A stretch of 15,060 nucleotides of DNA, taken from contig JAWOEH010000040.1 in assembly GCA_046482855.1 (NCBI GenBank), positions 1 through 15,060 on the forward strand, written 5' to 3'. The position numbers and the translations under genes were made by a program. The notes beneath the pieces were generated by a model. That model had not been told where the DNA came from, made no database searches, and saw only the letters and a list, made by a program, of their open reading frames with translations. Below are positions 5,063 through 12,098 of this stretch, in pieces; positions within the stretch are counted from its first letter, which is position 1; every line of letters starts with the position of its first letter. This DNA is from CAYVSF01 sp046482855 (GTDB taxonomy: Bacteria; Bacteroidota; Bacteroidia; Bacteroidales; UBA12077).

Positions 5063-7111
5063 ATGCAAAAGGGTAAAATCGGTGTAACTACCGAAAACAT
5101 TTTTCCAATTATAAAGAAGTTCCTCTATTCCGATCATGAGATCTTTCTGCGTGAATTGCTCTCCAACGCCGTGGATGCTACGCAAAAAATGAAAAAGTTG
5201 GCCTCCATGGGCGACTTTAGTGGAGATCTGGGCGATCTGACCATACAAGTGGAACTGGATAAGAAGAAGAAAACCCTTACCATTAAGGATCGGGGCTTGG
5301 GTATGACCGCCGAAGAGATTGATAAGTATATCAATCAAATTGCTTTTTCCAGTGCCGATGAATTCCTGAAGAAGTTCAAAGATGAAGCAACCATTATTGG
5401 TAAGTTTGGTTTGGGGTTCTATTCCGCCTTTATGGTGGCCTCAAAAGTGGATATCATCACACGCTCCTACAAAGAGGATGCACAGGCAGTGAAGTGGACC
5501 TGCGACGGAAGTCCGGAATTTACCCTCGAAGAGACTGAAAAGGACGACAGGGGTACCGACATCGTTCTGCATATCGAAGAGGACGATTCCAAGGAGTTCC
5601 TCGAAGAGAGCCGTATCGAGGAGTTATTGAAGAAATACTGTAGCTTTCTTCCTGTGCCTGTGGCTTTTGGAACCGAAAAAGAGTGGAAGGACGGCAAAGA
5701 AGTGGAGACCGGAAAACCCAAGATCATCAATACGACCGATCCGCTGTGGACAAAAATGCCGGCCGACCTGAAAGACGAAGATTACAAAGAGTTTTACCAA
5801 AAACTTTATCCGTTTGCCGAAGAGCCGCTTTTCCATATCCACCTGAATGTTGATTACCCATTTAATCTTACCGGAATTCTCTATTTCCCAAAGATTAAGA
5901 ATAACATCGAGATACAGAAAAATAAAATTCAGCTGTATGCCAATCAGGTATTTGTTACCGATTCGGTGGAGGGCATCGTGCCCGAATTCCTGACGTTGTT
6001 GCATGGTGTTATCGATAGCCCCGACATTCCGTTGAATGTATCGCGTAGTTACCTGCAGAGCGATAGCAATGTGAAGAAGATCTCCAACCACATTACCAAA
6101 AAAGTGGCCGGACGTTTGGAGGAGATCTTTAAACAAGATCGTGCTCAATTTGAAGAAAAGTGGGACGACCTGAAAGTTTTCATTGAGTATGGTATGCTTA
6201 CCGACGAGAAGTTCTACGAAAAAGCCGAGAAGTTTGCGCTGTTTAAGAATACCGATGGGAAGTACTTCACTTTCGAGGAGTATAAAAACCTGGTGAAGGA
6301 AGAGCAAACCGATAAGAATAAAACCCTTATCTACCTCTATGCTACCGACGCCGAAAAGCAATATACCTTTATTGAGAATGCAAAAGCGAAAGGCTACGAT
6401 GTGTTGTTGATGGACGGAGATTTGGATTCACACTTCATCAACCAGCTTGAACAGAAATTCGAGGATAGCCGATTTGTTCGTGTCGACTCAGATGTGGTTG
6501 ACAAGCTTATCCAGAAGAAGGATACAGAGGAGACAAAGCTTTCAGCTGAGGAGCGTAATGAACTTACGCACATATTTGAGGCGGAATTACCTGCCAAATC
6601 CTCATTTACTGTGGTGTTTGAAAACCTGGATGAGAAGAGCGAGCCTTTGATGATAACCCAATCGGAATTCATGCGACGCATGAAGGATATGGCAGCCATG
6701 GGCGGCGGAGGCATGAACCTTTATGGCGAAATGCCCGACAGCTACAGCCTGGTGGTGAATCCCAATCACCGGTTGATAAACCGCATCCTTGAGGATAAAC
6801 AAGCGCAATTGGACAGTGAGCTGAAGCCTATCAATGAAGAGATGGCTCCCCTGAAAGCGGAAAAAGCTACTCTGGAAAAGGCACAACAGGAGAAGAAAGA
6901 GGAGGAAGTTTCGCAAGCGGATAAGGATAAGCTCGAAACCCTTGAGAAGCAAATCCAGGAAAAGGAAGCGAAGAAGAAGGAGAAGTTGCAAGCTTTTGCC
7001 AAGGAGAACAAACTGGTAAAGCAGTTGATTGATATTGCCTTGTTGGCCAATAACATGCTAACCGGAGCTGATTTAACGCGCTTTGTGAAACGAAGCATCG
7101 ATCTTATATAA
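5063..7111 (+). CDS. htpG: Molecular chaperone HtpG (Hsp90 family)
   Basis: This 682-residue protein is the cytosolic bacterial Hsp90, an ATP-driven dimeric clamp that helps client proteins fold. The N-terminal GHKL ATPase domain shows E31 and N35 in RELLSNAVDA, the nucleotide-binding D76 in DRGLGM (76-81), the lid glycines GKFGLGF (113-119) and DRGTDIVLHI. The middle domain carries NVSRSYLQ, containing the conserved catalytic-loop arginine. The C-terminal dimerisation domain holds a strongly charged, probably coiled-coil insertion at about 577-648, rich in Lys, Glu and Gln. It sits between NPNHRLINRI and LIDIALLANNML and explains why the protein is about 60 residues longer than E. coli HtpG (624). 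From memory, other Bacteroidota HtpG proteins are of similar length. It appears monocistronic, with a candidate operator upstream and a strong terminator downstream. Confidence 0.97.
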   Translation: MQKGKIGVTTENIFPIIKKFLYSDHEIFLRELLSNAVDATQKMKKLASMGDFSGDLGDLTIQVELDKKKKTLTIKDRGLGMTAEEIDKYINQIAFSSADEFLKKFKDEATIIGKFGLGFYSAFMVASKVDIITRSYKEDAQAVKWTCDGSPEFTLEETEKDDRGTDIVLHIEEDDSKEFLEESRIEELLKKYCSFLPVPVAFGTEKEWKDGKEVETGKPKIINTTDPLWTKMPADLKDEDYKEFYQKLYPFAEEPLFHIHLNVDYPFNLTGILYFPKIKNNIEIQKNKIQLYANQVFVTDSVEGIVPEFLTLLHGVIDSPDIPLNVSRSYLQSDSNVKKISNHITKKVAGRLEEIFKQDRAQFEEKWDDLKVFIEYGMLTDEKFYEKAEKFALFKNTDGKYFTFEEYKNLVKEEQTDKNKTLIYLYATDAEKQYTFIENAKAKGYDVLLMDGDLDSHFINQLEQKFEDSRFVRVDSDVVDKLIQKKDTEETKLSAEERNELTHIFEAELPAKSSFTVVFENLDEKSEPLMITQSEFMRRMKDMAAMGGGGMNLYGEMPDSYSLVVNPNHRLINRILEDKQAQLDSELKPINEEMAPLKAEKATLEKAQQEKKEEEVSQADKDKLETLEKQIQEKEAKKKEKLQAFAKENKLVKQLIDIALLANNMLTGADLTRFVKRSIDLI

Positions 7112-7132
7112 GACATTTATGACCCAATAGTA

Positions 7133-7171
7133 AGAAAAACCTGCCTAATCGGCAGGTTTTTCTGTTTTTTT
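7133..7171 (+). terminator. Terminator of htpG
   Basis: A 13-bp stem (7133-7145 with 7151-7163) containing CCTGCC/GGCAGG has a 5-base loop and runs into a T-rich tract at 7165-7171. It starts 21 bases after the htpG stop. The A run on the left arm means it could also work weakly on the other strand. Confidence 0.9.
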
Positions 7172-7296
7172 AATATCTTCGTTATCTAAACCCGTTGGTT
7201 GCCAGATAAATCCTTAACCTGCTTTGGGTACTTACGTCTTCTTTTTGAAAATGGAGGGCGAATGGTTGCAAAGCCTTTAAAGTAGATGAAGTGTTC

Positions 7297-7980
7297 ATGA
7301 GTCGTTATTATCTGTTACTGCTCGCATCGTTGTTTTGGGCTTTTGGGGCTTTTGCTCAACCCGAAAACACCACACCCACATGGGGTTTTCATGCAGGGCC
7401 GGGTTTTTCACGTGTAGTCGATGATGAAGCCCTCGACGATCATGCACGTAAGTTATTTCCGGCAGCAGGTATTTTTGGGAATTTCTATTTCACCGAACGA
7501 CTTTCTGTTCAGGCGGAGTTGGATTTTGTCCCCGGAGGAGCCAAATTTGCCAGCCATGAACTCACCATGAATGTAACCTACCTGCAATTGCCCCTTTTAG
7601 TAAGGTATGCTTTTTTCGAGGATCCGAAGGTTTTTTTGCAGGGGGGTGTTTATGGCGGCTATCTTTTAGGAGCCAAAACAAAAGGGGTTTATGCCGACCT
7701 GGAACGCGAAGAAAATGTAAATGAATCGATAACTGAGCGCATTCAACCCTTGGATTATGGCTTTTGCATGGGCATAGGTGTGCAAGGTCGTTTCAGTGCT
7801 TCTTTAGATCTTTTTGCTGAATTGCGCTATCATGTGGGGTTACGAAATATTGTTAAGGAGCCTGGTAGCGATCGTTATAACCTGAGCTTGCCTATGCGCT
7901 ATCCCTTTGAGTACGATAAGCCTAAAGTACAGGTAACTTTCCTTCGTGTGGGCTTTATTGTCTACCTGTATGCACGGTAG
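7297..7980 (+). CDS. Outer-membrane beta-barrel protein (OMP_b-brl type)
   Basis: The preferred ATG at 7297 gives 227 residues; an in-frame GTG two codons earlier (7291) is less likely. A classical signal peptide (MSRYY, then LLLLASLFWAFGAFA) ends before Gln-Pro-Glu. The mature protein alternates short amphipathic strands with aromatic ends: WGFHAGPGFSRV, LSVQAELDFVPGGAKF, VTYLQLPLLVRYAFF, VFLQGGVYGGYLLGAKTKG and DLFAELRYHVGLRNI. It closes with VQVTFLRVGFIVYLYAR. This is the pattern of the porin-like barrel family that many Bacteroidota carry in large numbers. Such proteins sit in the outer membrane; the role of this one is unknown. No consensus promoter is visible in the 125 bases after the htpG terminator. 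Its stop is 4 bases from the convergent neighbour's stop. Confidence 0.85.
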   Translation: MSRYYLLLLASLFWAFGAFAQPENTTPTWGFHAGPGFSRVVDDEALDDHARKLFPAAGIFGNFYFTERLSVQAELDFVPGGAKFASHELTMNVTYLQLPLLVRYAFFEDPKVFLQGGVYGGYLLGAKTKGVYADLEREENVNESITERIQPLDYGFCMGIGVQGRFSASLDLFAELRYHVGLRNIVKEPGSDRYNLSLPMRYPFEYDKPKVQVTFLRVGFIVYLYAR

Positions 7981-7984
7981 GCTA

Positions 7985-8506
7985 TTAGAAGTATTGGCGC
8001 ATCTCTTGCCGAAGAAAATCAATAGCTATCTGAGTCGGACTGCTCTCTTGCGTCATAAACTCCTCAATTAAAAGTGTGCTGAGTTTCATCCCGCTGTCGC
8101 CGGGCTTTAGTTTCGCTACCTGGCTGTTGATGAACCGGGTCTGTTGTTCGCGGGCTGTTTTTACTAAACTCCACGCTTTGGCCGAAACATATAATTGTTG
8201 CGTAAGGTTGTGGTCAAATTCCGAGCGGATAGCTTGCAGCAACTGTCGTTGCATCTCTTGAACCGTATGGTTTTTGGGGTTCATGCGCATGAGCAAATTC
8301 GCCGGAGTAATGCGTTCCATAAATAGCACTAAGCGCTCATACGCCTGAAGTCGGATAGGGGTAACAATTTGTTGGTTTTTTAAGGCCAAGTCAAGTGTCC
8401 GTTTCTTTTGTTCATTCTTTAACATAGAGCGGAGCGTATAGATCGTTGCAACCAATACCAGTAAAGCAGGTAGCAGGAAGTACAGCAGGTCGAGGGCATT
8501 TTTCAT
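7985..8506 (-). CDS. Membrane-anchored protein of unknown function
   Basis: This 173-residue protein begins with one N-terminal transmembrane helix (about residues 7-26, LLYFLLPALLVLVATIYTL). A basic, Gln/Lys-rich helix follows (RSMLKNEQKKRTLDLALKNQQ). The remainder looks almost entirely helical, with a conserved-looking middle (TPIRLQAYERLVLFMERI) and no cysteine or obvious catalytic residues. The basic residues after the helix place the bulk in the cytoplasm. I associate this architecture with a small Bacteroidota-restricted domain of unknown function, possibly DUF7935, but cannot confirm it. It is transcribed divergently from the class I aminotransferase, and both -7 boxes lie in the 121-bp shared region. 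A membrane-tethered cytoplasmic scaffold is possible but unproven. Confidence 0.8.
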   Translation of the reverse strand: MKNALDLLYFLLPALLVLVATIYTLRSMLKNEQKKRTLDLALKNQQIVTPIRLQAYERLVLFMERITPANLLMRMNPKNHTVQEMQRQLLQAIRSEFDHNLTQQLYVSAKAWSLVKTAREQQTRFINSQVAKLKPGDSGMKLSTLLIEEFMTQESSPTQIAIDFLRQEMRQYF

Positions 8507-8556
8507 GGTGATGAAGATGAAATGGGTAAAACGTATCGGAATTTTGCGCTTTTGTT

Positions 8557-8564
8557 TATATTTG
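8557..8564 (+). promoter_or_regulatory. -7 element of the class I aminotransferase
   Basis: TATATTTG matches TAnnTTTG exactly and is the same octamer as at the HU promoter. It gives a leader of roughly 57 nt to the ATG at 8628. No TTTG lies at the usual -33 distance; copies at 8543 and 8551 are too close. Confidence 0.6.
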
Positions 8565-8577
8565 TTGAACGCATTGC

Positions 8578-8608
8578 CAAATTTAGGAAATGCATCCCAG
8601 TTAACGAA
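8578..8608 (-). promoter_or_regulatory. Candidate promoter of the membrane-anchored protein
   Basis: On the minus strand TTCG (8605-8608) is one base off the -33 TTTG. After 19 bases comes TAAATTTG (8578-8585), an exact -7 match. Transcription would start near 8572, giving a leader of about 65 nt. It overlaps the leader of the divergent aminotransferase, so the two transcripts overlap by a few bases at their 5' ends. Confidence 0.5.
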
Positions 8609-8627
8609 ACAATTAACCTAGAATACT

Positions 8628-9827
8628 ATGACACAAATTGCAAGTCGCGTAGAGCGTCTGGCTGTATCTCAGACATTGGCTATGAGCCAAAAGAGTAGGG
8701 AACTGCAAGATAAGGGCGCTGATGTTATCAATTTAAGTGTGGGACAACCTGATTTTCCTACTCCTGAACATATTAAACAAGCTGCTGTTGAAGCCATCAA
8801 GCAAAACTATACAGGCTACACGCCCGTACCGGGGTATGCCGATTTGCTGGATGCCATCGTGGCTAAACTCAAGCGCGACAATCAACTGGATTACACTCGC
8901 AGCCAGATTGTTGTATCCAACGGAGCCAAGCACTCCCTGGCTAATATTTTGCTATCGGTAGTGGAGGCAGGCGACGAAGTGATTGTACCTGCCCCGTATT
9001 GGGTAAGTTATGTGGAGTTGGTAAAACTGGCTGAAGGGAAGAATGTGGTAGTACCCACCACTCTGGAGGAGTCGTTTAAAATTACACCGGAAAAACTACG
9101 AGCCGCTATTACGCCCAAGACCAAAGCCATGTTCCTTTGTTCTCCTTCCAATCCTACAGGAAGTTTGTATACACGTGATGAATTGCGTGCCCTTGCCGAT
9201 GTAATTAAAGAGGCGGACCATCCCATTTACATTATCTCCGATGAAATTTATGAATTGATTAATTATGTAGGGAAACATGAAAGCATAGCACAATTTTCTG
9301 ATATTAAAGATCAGGTGATTGTGGTAAATGGGGTTTCCAAAGGATATAGCATGACGGGCTGGCGTATTGGCTATATTGCCGCGCCTGAGTGGCTTGCAAA
9401 GGCATGTAATAAGGTACAGGGACAAATGACTTCCGGTGCCTGTTCTATTTCCCAGAAAGCCTCAGTGGCGGCTCTAAGTGGCGATCATACGCCTACACAG
9501 GAGATGTTGGCGGCTTTTAGAAAGCGACGCGATCTAGTGGCTGAAGGAGTGAAAGAGATTCCCGGGTTCGAAGCCAATGTACCCCAGGGAGCTTTCTACC
9601 TCTTCCCAAAGGTGCAGGAGTTGTTTGGAAGCCATTATGAACAATATACCATCAACAATGCCAACGATTTATGCATGTATTTGTTGGAAACCGTGCATGT
9701 GGCAATGGTACCTGGCGAGGCTTTTGGCGCTCCCGGTTATTTGCGATTGTCCTATGCAGCCTCCGAAAAGGAATTGAAAGAGGCGTTACAGCGCATTAAA
9801 AAGGCTGTGCAAAAGTTAACAAGGTAA
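8628..9827 (+). CDS. Class I PLP-dependent aminotransferase, aspartate type
   Basis: At 399 residues this has the normal length of bacterial aspartate aminotransferases of the AspB/AspC-like group. These interconvert aspartate and 2-oxoglutarate with oxaloacetate and glutamate, in the cytoplasm. Seen in order: the substrate-side NLSVGQPDFPTP, GYTPVPGYADL, N175 in PSNPTG, D205 and Y208 in SDEIYE, and the Schiff-base lysine K238 in SKGYSMTGWRIGY. The substrate-carboxylate arginine R373 lies in LRLSYA. All catalytic residues appear intact. Some relatives accept aromatic amino acids or prephenate, so the substrate is likely but not certain. Its ATG lies about 57 nt after the predicted transcription start, without a Shine-Dalgarno sequence. 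It appears monocistronic and ends at a terminator shared with the convergent receiver gene. Confidence 0.92.
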   Translation: MTQIASRVERLAVSQTLAMSQKSRELQDKGADVINLSVGQPDFPTPEHIKQAAVEAIKQNYTGYTPVPGYADLLDAIVAKLKRDNQLDYTRSQIVVSNGAKHSLANILLSVVEAGDEVIVPAPYWVSYVELVKLAEGKNVVVPTTLEESFKITPEKLRAAITPKTKAMFLCSPSNPTGSLYTRDELRALADVIKEADHPIYIISDEIYELINYVGKHESIAQFSDIKDQVIVVNGVSKGYSMTGWRIGYIAAPEWLAKACNKVQGQMTSGACSISQKASVAALSGDHTPTQEMLAAFRKRRDLVAEGVKEIPGFEANVPQGAFYLFPKVQELFGSHYEQYTINNANDLCMYLLETVHVAMVPGEAFGAPGYLRLSYAASEKELKEALQRIKKAVQKLTR

Positions 9828-9845
9828 AACACACTACGAGTATAT

Positions 9846-9878
9846 AAAATATGGCCCCTATCTGGAGGGCCATATTTT
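9846..9878. terminator. Bidirectional terminator between convergent genes
   Basis: A 12-bp stem (9846-9857 with 9867-9878), AAAATATGGCCC against GGGCCATATTTT, encloses a 9-base loop. Each arm ends in four A or T residues, so it reads as a terminator from either side. It lies 19 bases after the aminotransferase stop and 13 bases past the receiver gene's stop. Confidence 0.8.
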
Positions 9879-9890
9879 GTATACGTTCTT

Positions 9891-10259
9891 TTAGTTTACC
9901 AACGACTTTACTTTCTGAATGACCAAATCCACATCTATGGGCTTGGTTAAAAAGTCTTTCGCCCCGGCCAATATCGACTCTTCCCTACTATATTCGTCAT
10001 CCTTTGCCGTTACCATAACCACCGGAATGGCTTGTGTTTGTGCATTGGCTTGTAACTGCCGTAATAATGAAATGCCATCAATTTCCGGCATCATTATATC
10101 CAACAGAATGAGAGAAGGGGTCTGCTTGTTTACAAGCGTTAGGGCTTCTTTTCCGCTAAAGGCTACATCTACATGAAACCCTTCCTCTTCTAAAATGCTC
10201 TGCAATAATATATTGTTCGTTGTAGAATCATCTACAATTAATATCCTGGTGGCATTCAT
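9891..10259 (-). CDS. Stand-alone CheY-like receiver protein
   Basis: The protein is 122 residues and is only a receiver domain, with no output domain. The acidic pair is D10-D11, the phosphoacceptor is D54 in LLDIMMPEIDG, the switch threonine is T84 in MVTAKD and the conserved lysine is K106 in LTKP. All residues needed for phosphorylation are present. Single-domain receivers act by binding partners, as in chemotaxis or phosphorelays. No histidine kinase or chemotaxis gene is adjacent. It lies 77 bases downstream of the SiaC-family gene on the same strand, with no consensus promoter or clear terminator between them. The two are therefore probably co-transcribed and may share a pathway. Confidence 0.93.
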   Translation of the reverse strand: MNATRILIVDDSTTNNILLQSILEEEGFHVDVAFSGKEALTLVNKQTPSLILLDIMMPEIDGISLLRQLQANAQTQAIPVVMVTAKDDEYSREESILAGAKDFLTKPIDVDLVIQKVKSLVN

Positions 10260-10336
10260 GTGCTACTATTTCTTTTAGGGTCAGGTTCTTTGGGCTTTTA
10301 GGTATAGCTTTGGCAGGCGTTTATTCAATAAAAGCA

Positions 10337-10705
10337 TTAGAACTCTTCGTATTCAATGTATTTAAAGGGAATCCCCAGAATGGATTCGAAATATTGACCC
10401 GATTCCAATACATCAAGATCTCCCTCTTCATAAAACCAATTGACCAGCATGTTCTTTTTTGATTGATTTTTGTCAATCGCCCGAAGCATCTCAAGGATGA
10501 ATTTCGAGGAGCTGGTATTAAAGTATTCAAGTTTTATGTCAACACGCACATCATCTGCCGAAAAGTTGTTCGTCCATTCGATTATGGGCTTGAAAAACGA
10601 TGCTGCGTCTTCCGGAATCGATCTTCCCTCAATCTTTAAGATTCCTTTCTGACTCAATGCAACAGATGGTGTTTTCTCCGTTTCTTTAATTAATAGATCC
10701 TTCAT
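10337..10705 (-). CDS. SiaC-family (DUF1987) regulatory phosphoprotein
   Basis: This 122-residue protein has the length and hallmark of the SiaC/DUF1987 family. It shows an early GILKIEGRSIPEDA (21-34), a helix FFKPIIEW (37-44), and then the strand-turn VDIKLEYFNTSSSK (55-68). The NTSSSK segment is the counterpart of the region phosphorylated in Pseudomonas aeruginosa SiaC, with T64 the best candidate acceptor. There, kinase SiaB and PP2C-type phosphatase SiaA set the phosphorylation state of SiaC, and unphosphorylated SiaC activates the diguanylate cyclase SiaD. None of those partners is in this window. The acidic C terminus ends in EYEEF. Function here is inferred from the family only; what it controls in this organism is unknown. 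Confidence 0.85.
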   Translation of the reverse strand: MKDLLIKETEKTPSVALSQKGILKIEGRSIPEDAASFFKPIIEWTNNFSADDVRVDIKLEYFNTSSSKFILEMLRAIDKNQSKKNMLVNWFYEEGDLDVLESGQYFESILGIPFKYIEYEEF

Positions 10706-10808
10706 TTTTTCCTTATTTGAATAACGCTCTCCTGAAATTTAGTACTAATTTACAATTATTTTATAAAAAACAGCTCTGATGTTGATATTTTTTAGGAAGT
10801 TGTTAATT

Positions 10809-10829
10809 CCCTGCCATGCCATTGCAGGG
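10809..10829. repeat. Inverted repeat upstream of mltG
   Basis: CCCTGC (10809-10814) and GCAGGG (10824-10829) form a perfect 6-bp stem with a 9-base loop. No T-tract follows on either strand, so it is not a normal terminator. It lies in the 180-bp divergent region between the SiaC-family gene and mltG, about 57 bases before the mltG ATG. It could be a binding site. The rest of this region is A/T-rich and shows no exact TAnnTTTG match on either strand. Confidence 0.35.
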
Positions 10830-10874
10830 GTTGAAAAATATCGTTTATTTTTACACGGATTTTTATCTGTTAAT

Positions 10875-10881
10875 GGAGGAG
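10875..10881 (+). promoter_or_regulatory. Strong Shine-Dalgarno sequence before mltG
   Basis: GGAGGAG ends 4 bases before the ATG at 10886. It is the clearest Shine-Dalgarno match in the window and supports that start. Most other genes here have none, as is usual in Bacteroidota. Confidence 0.55.
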
Positions 10882-10885
10882 ATTT

Positions 10886-11935
10886 ATGCAAAACAAAAAT
10901 AACATTGTTCGCGGTATTCTTTTTGGCATAGTACTGTTGGTGCTTATTGGTGGTTTTACTGCTCATAAATTCTATCAACGCATTTGGGGCCCTGCCGTGC
11001 AGCTGGACTCAGTTGATGTAGTGGATTTCTATATCCACTCCGATGCCACTTTCGATTCGGTGTTTTTGGCACTGGAAAGATCTCAATGGATAAAGGATGC
11101 AGAAGCTTTTCGGTGGGTGGCTGAGAAGAAGAATTATCCCGCTCATATACGTCCGGGACACTATATTTTGAAAGATCAAATGAGCAATAATGCACTGGTG
11201 AATTTGTTGCGTTCCGGGAAACAACAGCCTGTGCGGGTCGTTTTTAATAATGTACGCACACTTTCTGAACTGGCCGGGCGCGTTGCACAACAGCTGGAGG
11301 CCGATTCGTTGGCTTTTATGCAAGCCTTCACCAATACTACCCTTATTCAGGAGCTGGGCTATACGCCGGCCACCTTTCCTGCTTTGTTCATACCCAATAC
11401 TTATGAGCTTTGGTGGAATACCTCACCCGAGCAATTTGTGCGGCGCATGCAAACCGAGCACGACCGGTTTTGGAACGAACAACGGATGCGAAAAGCCCGT
11501 AAACTTGGCATGTTGCCCTCGGAGGTAAGTACGCTGGCAGCTATTGTTGATGAGGAGACCTACCGCGATGATGAAATGCCAACCATTGCCGGTGTGTACA
11601 TCAACCGACTTAAAAAGGGCATCCCCCTGCAGGCGGATCCAACTGTGAAGTTTGCTATGGGAGATGTGACCATGAAACGTGTTTGGAAAAAACACCTGGC
11701 AGTAGAATCCCCTTACAATACTTATAAAAATGCAGGCTTGCCTCCGGGGCCCATTCGTATCCCCAGCATTGCAGCTGTTGAGGCCGTCCTGAATTACGAA
11801 GATCACGGATATTACTATTTCTGTGCTAAGGACAATTTCTCCGGCTATCATGCATTTGCAAAAACACTTCGTCAGCATAATCGGAATGCACAAAGGTATC
11901 AACGAGCACTAAATGAGCGACGCATTTGGAAATAG
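10886..11935 (+). CDS. mltG: Endolytic transglycosylase MltG
   Basis: This 349-residue protein matches the YceG/MltG family (E. coli MltG is 340). MltG is an inner-membrane enzyme that cuts nascent peptidoglycan glycan strands in the periplasm and limits strand length. One N-terminal membrane helix (about 9-27, GILFGIVLLVLIGGF) follows a short basic cytoplasmic tail. A LysM-like region (YPAHIRPGHYILKDQMS) comes next. The catalytic domain contains AAIVDEETYRDDEMP, where E224 aligns with the catalytic glutamate 218 of E. coli; the usual glutamate two residues earlier is aspartate here. INRLKKGIPLQADPTVKFAMG, SPYNTYKNAGLPPGPI and the closing HAFAKTLRQHNRNAQRY complete the signature. The start is supported by a strong GGAGGAG. 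No obvious terminator follows. Confidence 0.95.
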   Translation: MQNKNNIVRGILFGIVLLVLIGGFTAHKFYQRIWGPAVQLDSVDVVDFYIHSDATFDSVFLALERSQWIKDAEAFRWVAEKKNYPAHIRPGHYILKDQMSNNALVNLLRSGKQQPVRVVFNNVRTLSELAGRVAQQLEADSLAFMQAFTNTTLIQELGYTPATFPALFIPNTYELWWNTSPEQFVRRMQTEHDRFWNEQRMRKARKLGMLPSEVSTLAAIVDEETYRDDEMPTIAGVYINRLKKGIPLQADPTVKFAMGDVTMKRVWKKHLAVESPYNTYKNAGLPPGPIRIPSIAAVEAVLNYEDHGYYYFCAKDNFSGYHAFAKTLRQHNRNAQRYQRALNERRIWK

Positions 11936-11989
11936 TGGCTTTCGATTACCTGGAGAGGCTCGGAATTTACTCGGTTCATTTTTCGGAAG

Positions 11990-12008
11990 TTAAACGATGA
12001 CCCGTTAA
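11990..12008. repeat. Imperfect inverted repeat between mltG and the gamma-glutamyltransferase gene
   Basis: TTAAACG (11990-11996) faces CGTTAA (12003-12008) across 6 bases, with one extra A in the left arm. It lies in the 163-bp gap between the two genes. No consensus promoter or terminator is clear in this gap; TACAGTTG (12064-12071) is one mismatch from the -7 element but lacks a -33 partner. The repeat may be chance. Confidence 0.25.
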
Positions 12009-12098
12009 ATGCATCTAATGACTGTATTTCCGCTTATTGAACATAGTGTTGGTGAGTAGGTTATACAGTTGTAAGAAAATCAATAAAATTTCGAACCT

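Noticed and set aside
5624..6361. A 245-codon open frame antisense to htpG
   Set aside because: It is opposite an unmistakable htpG and its composition is what one expects from reading a codon-biased gene backwards.
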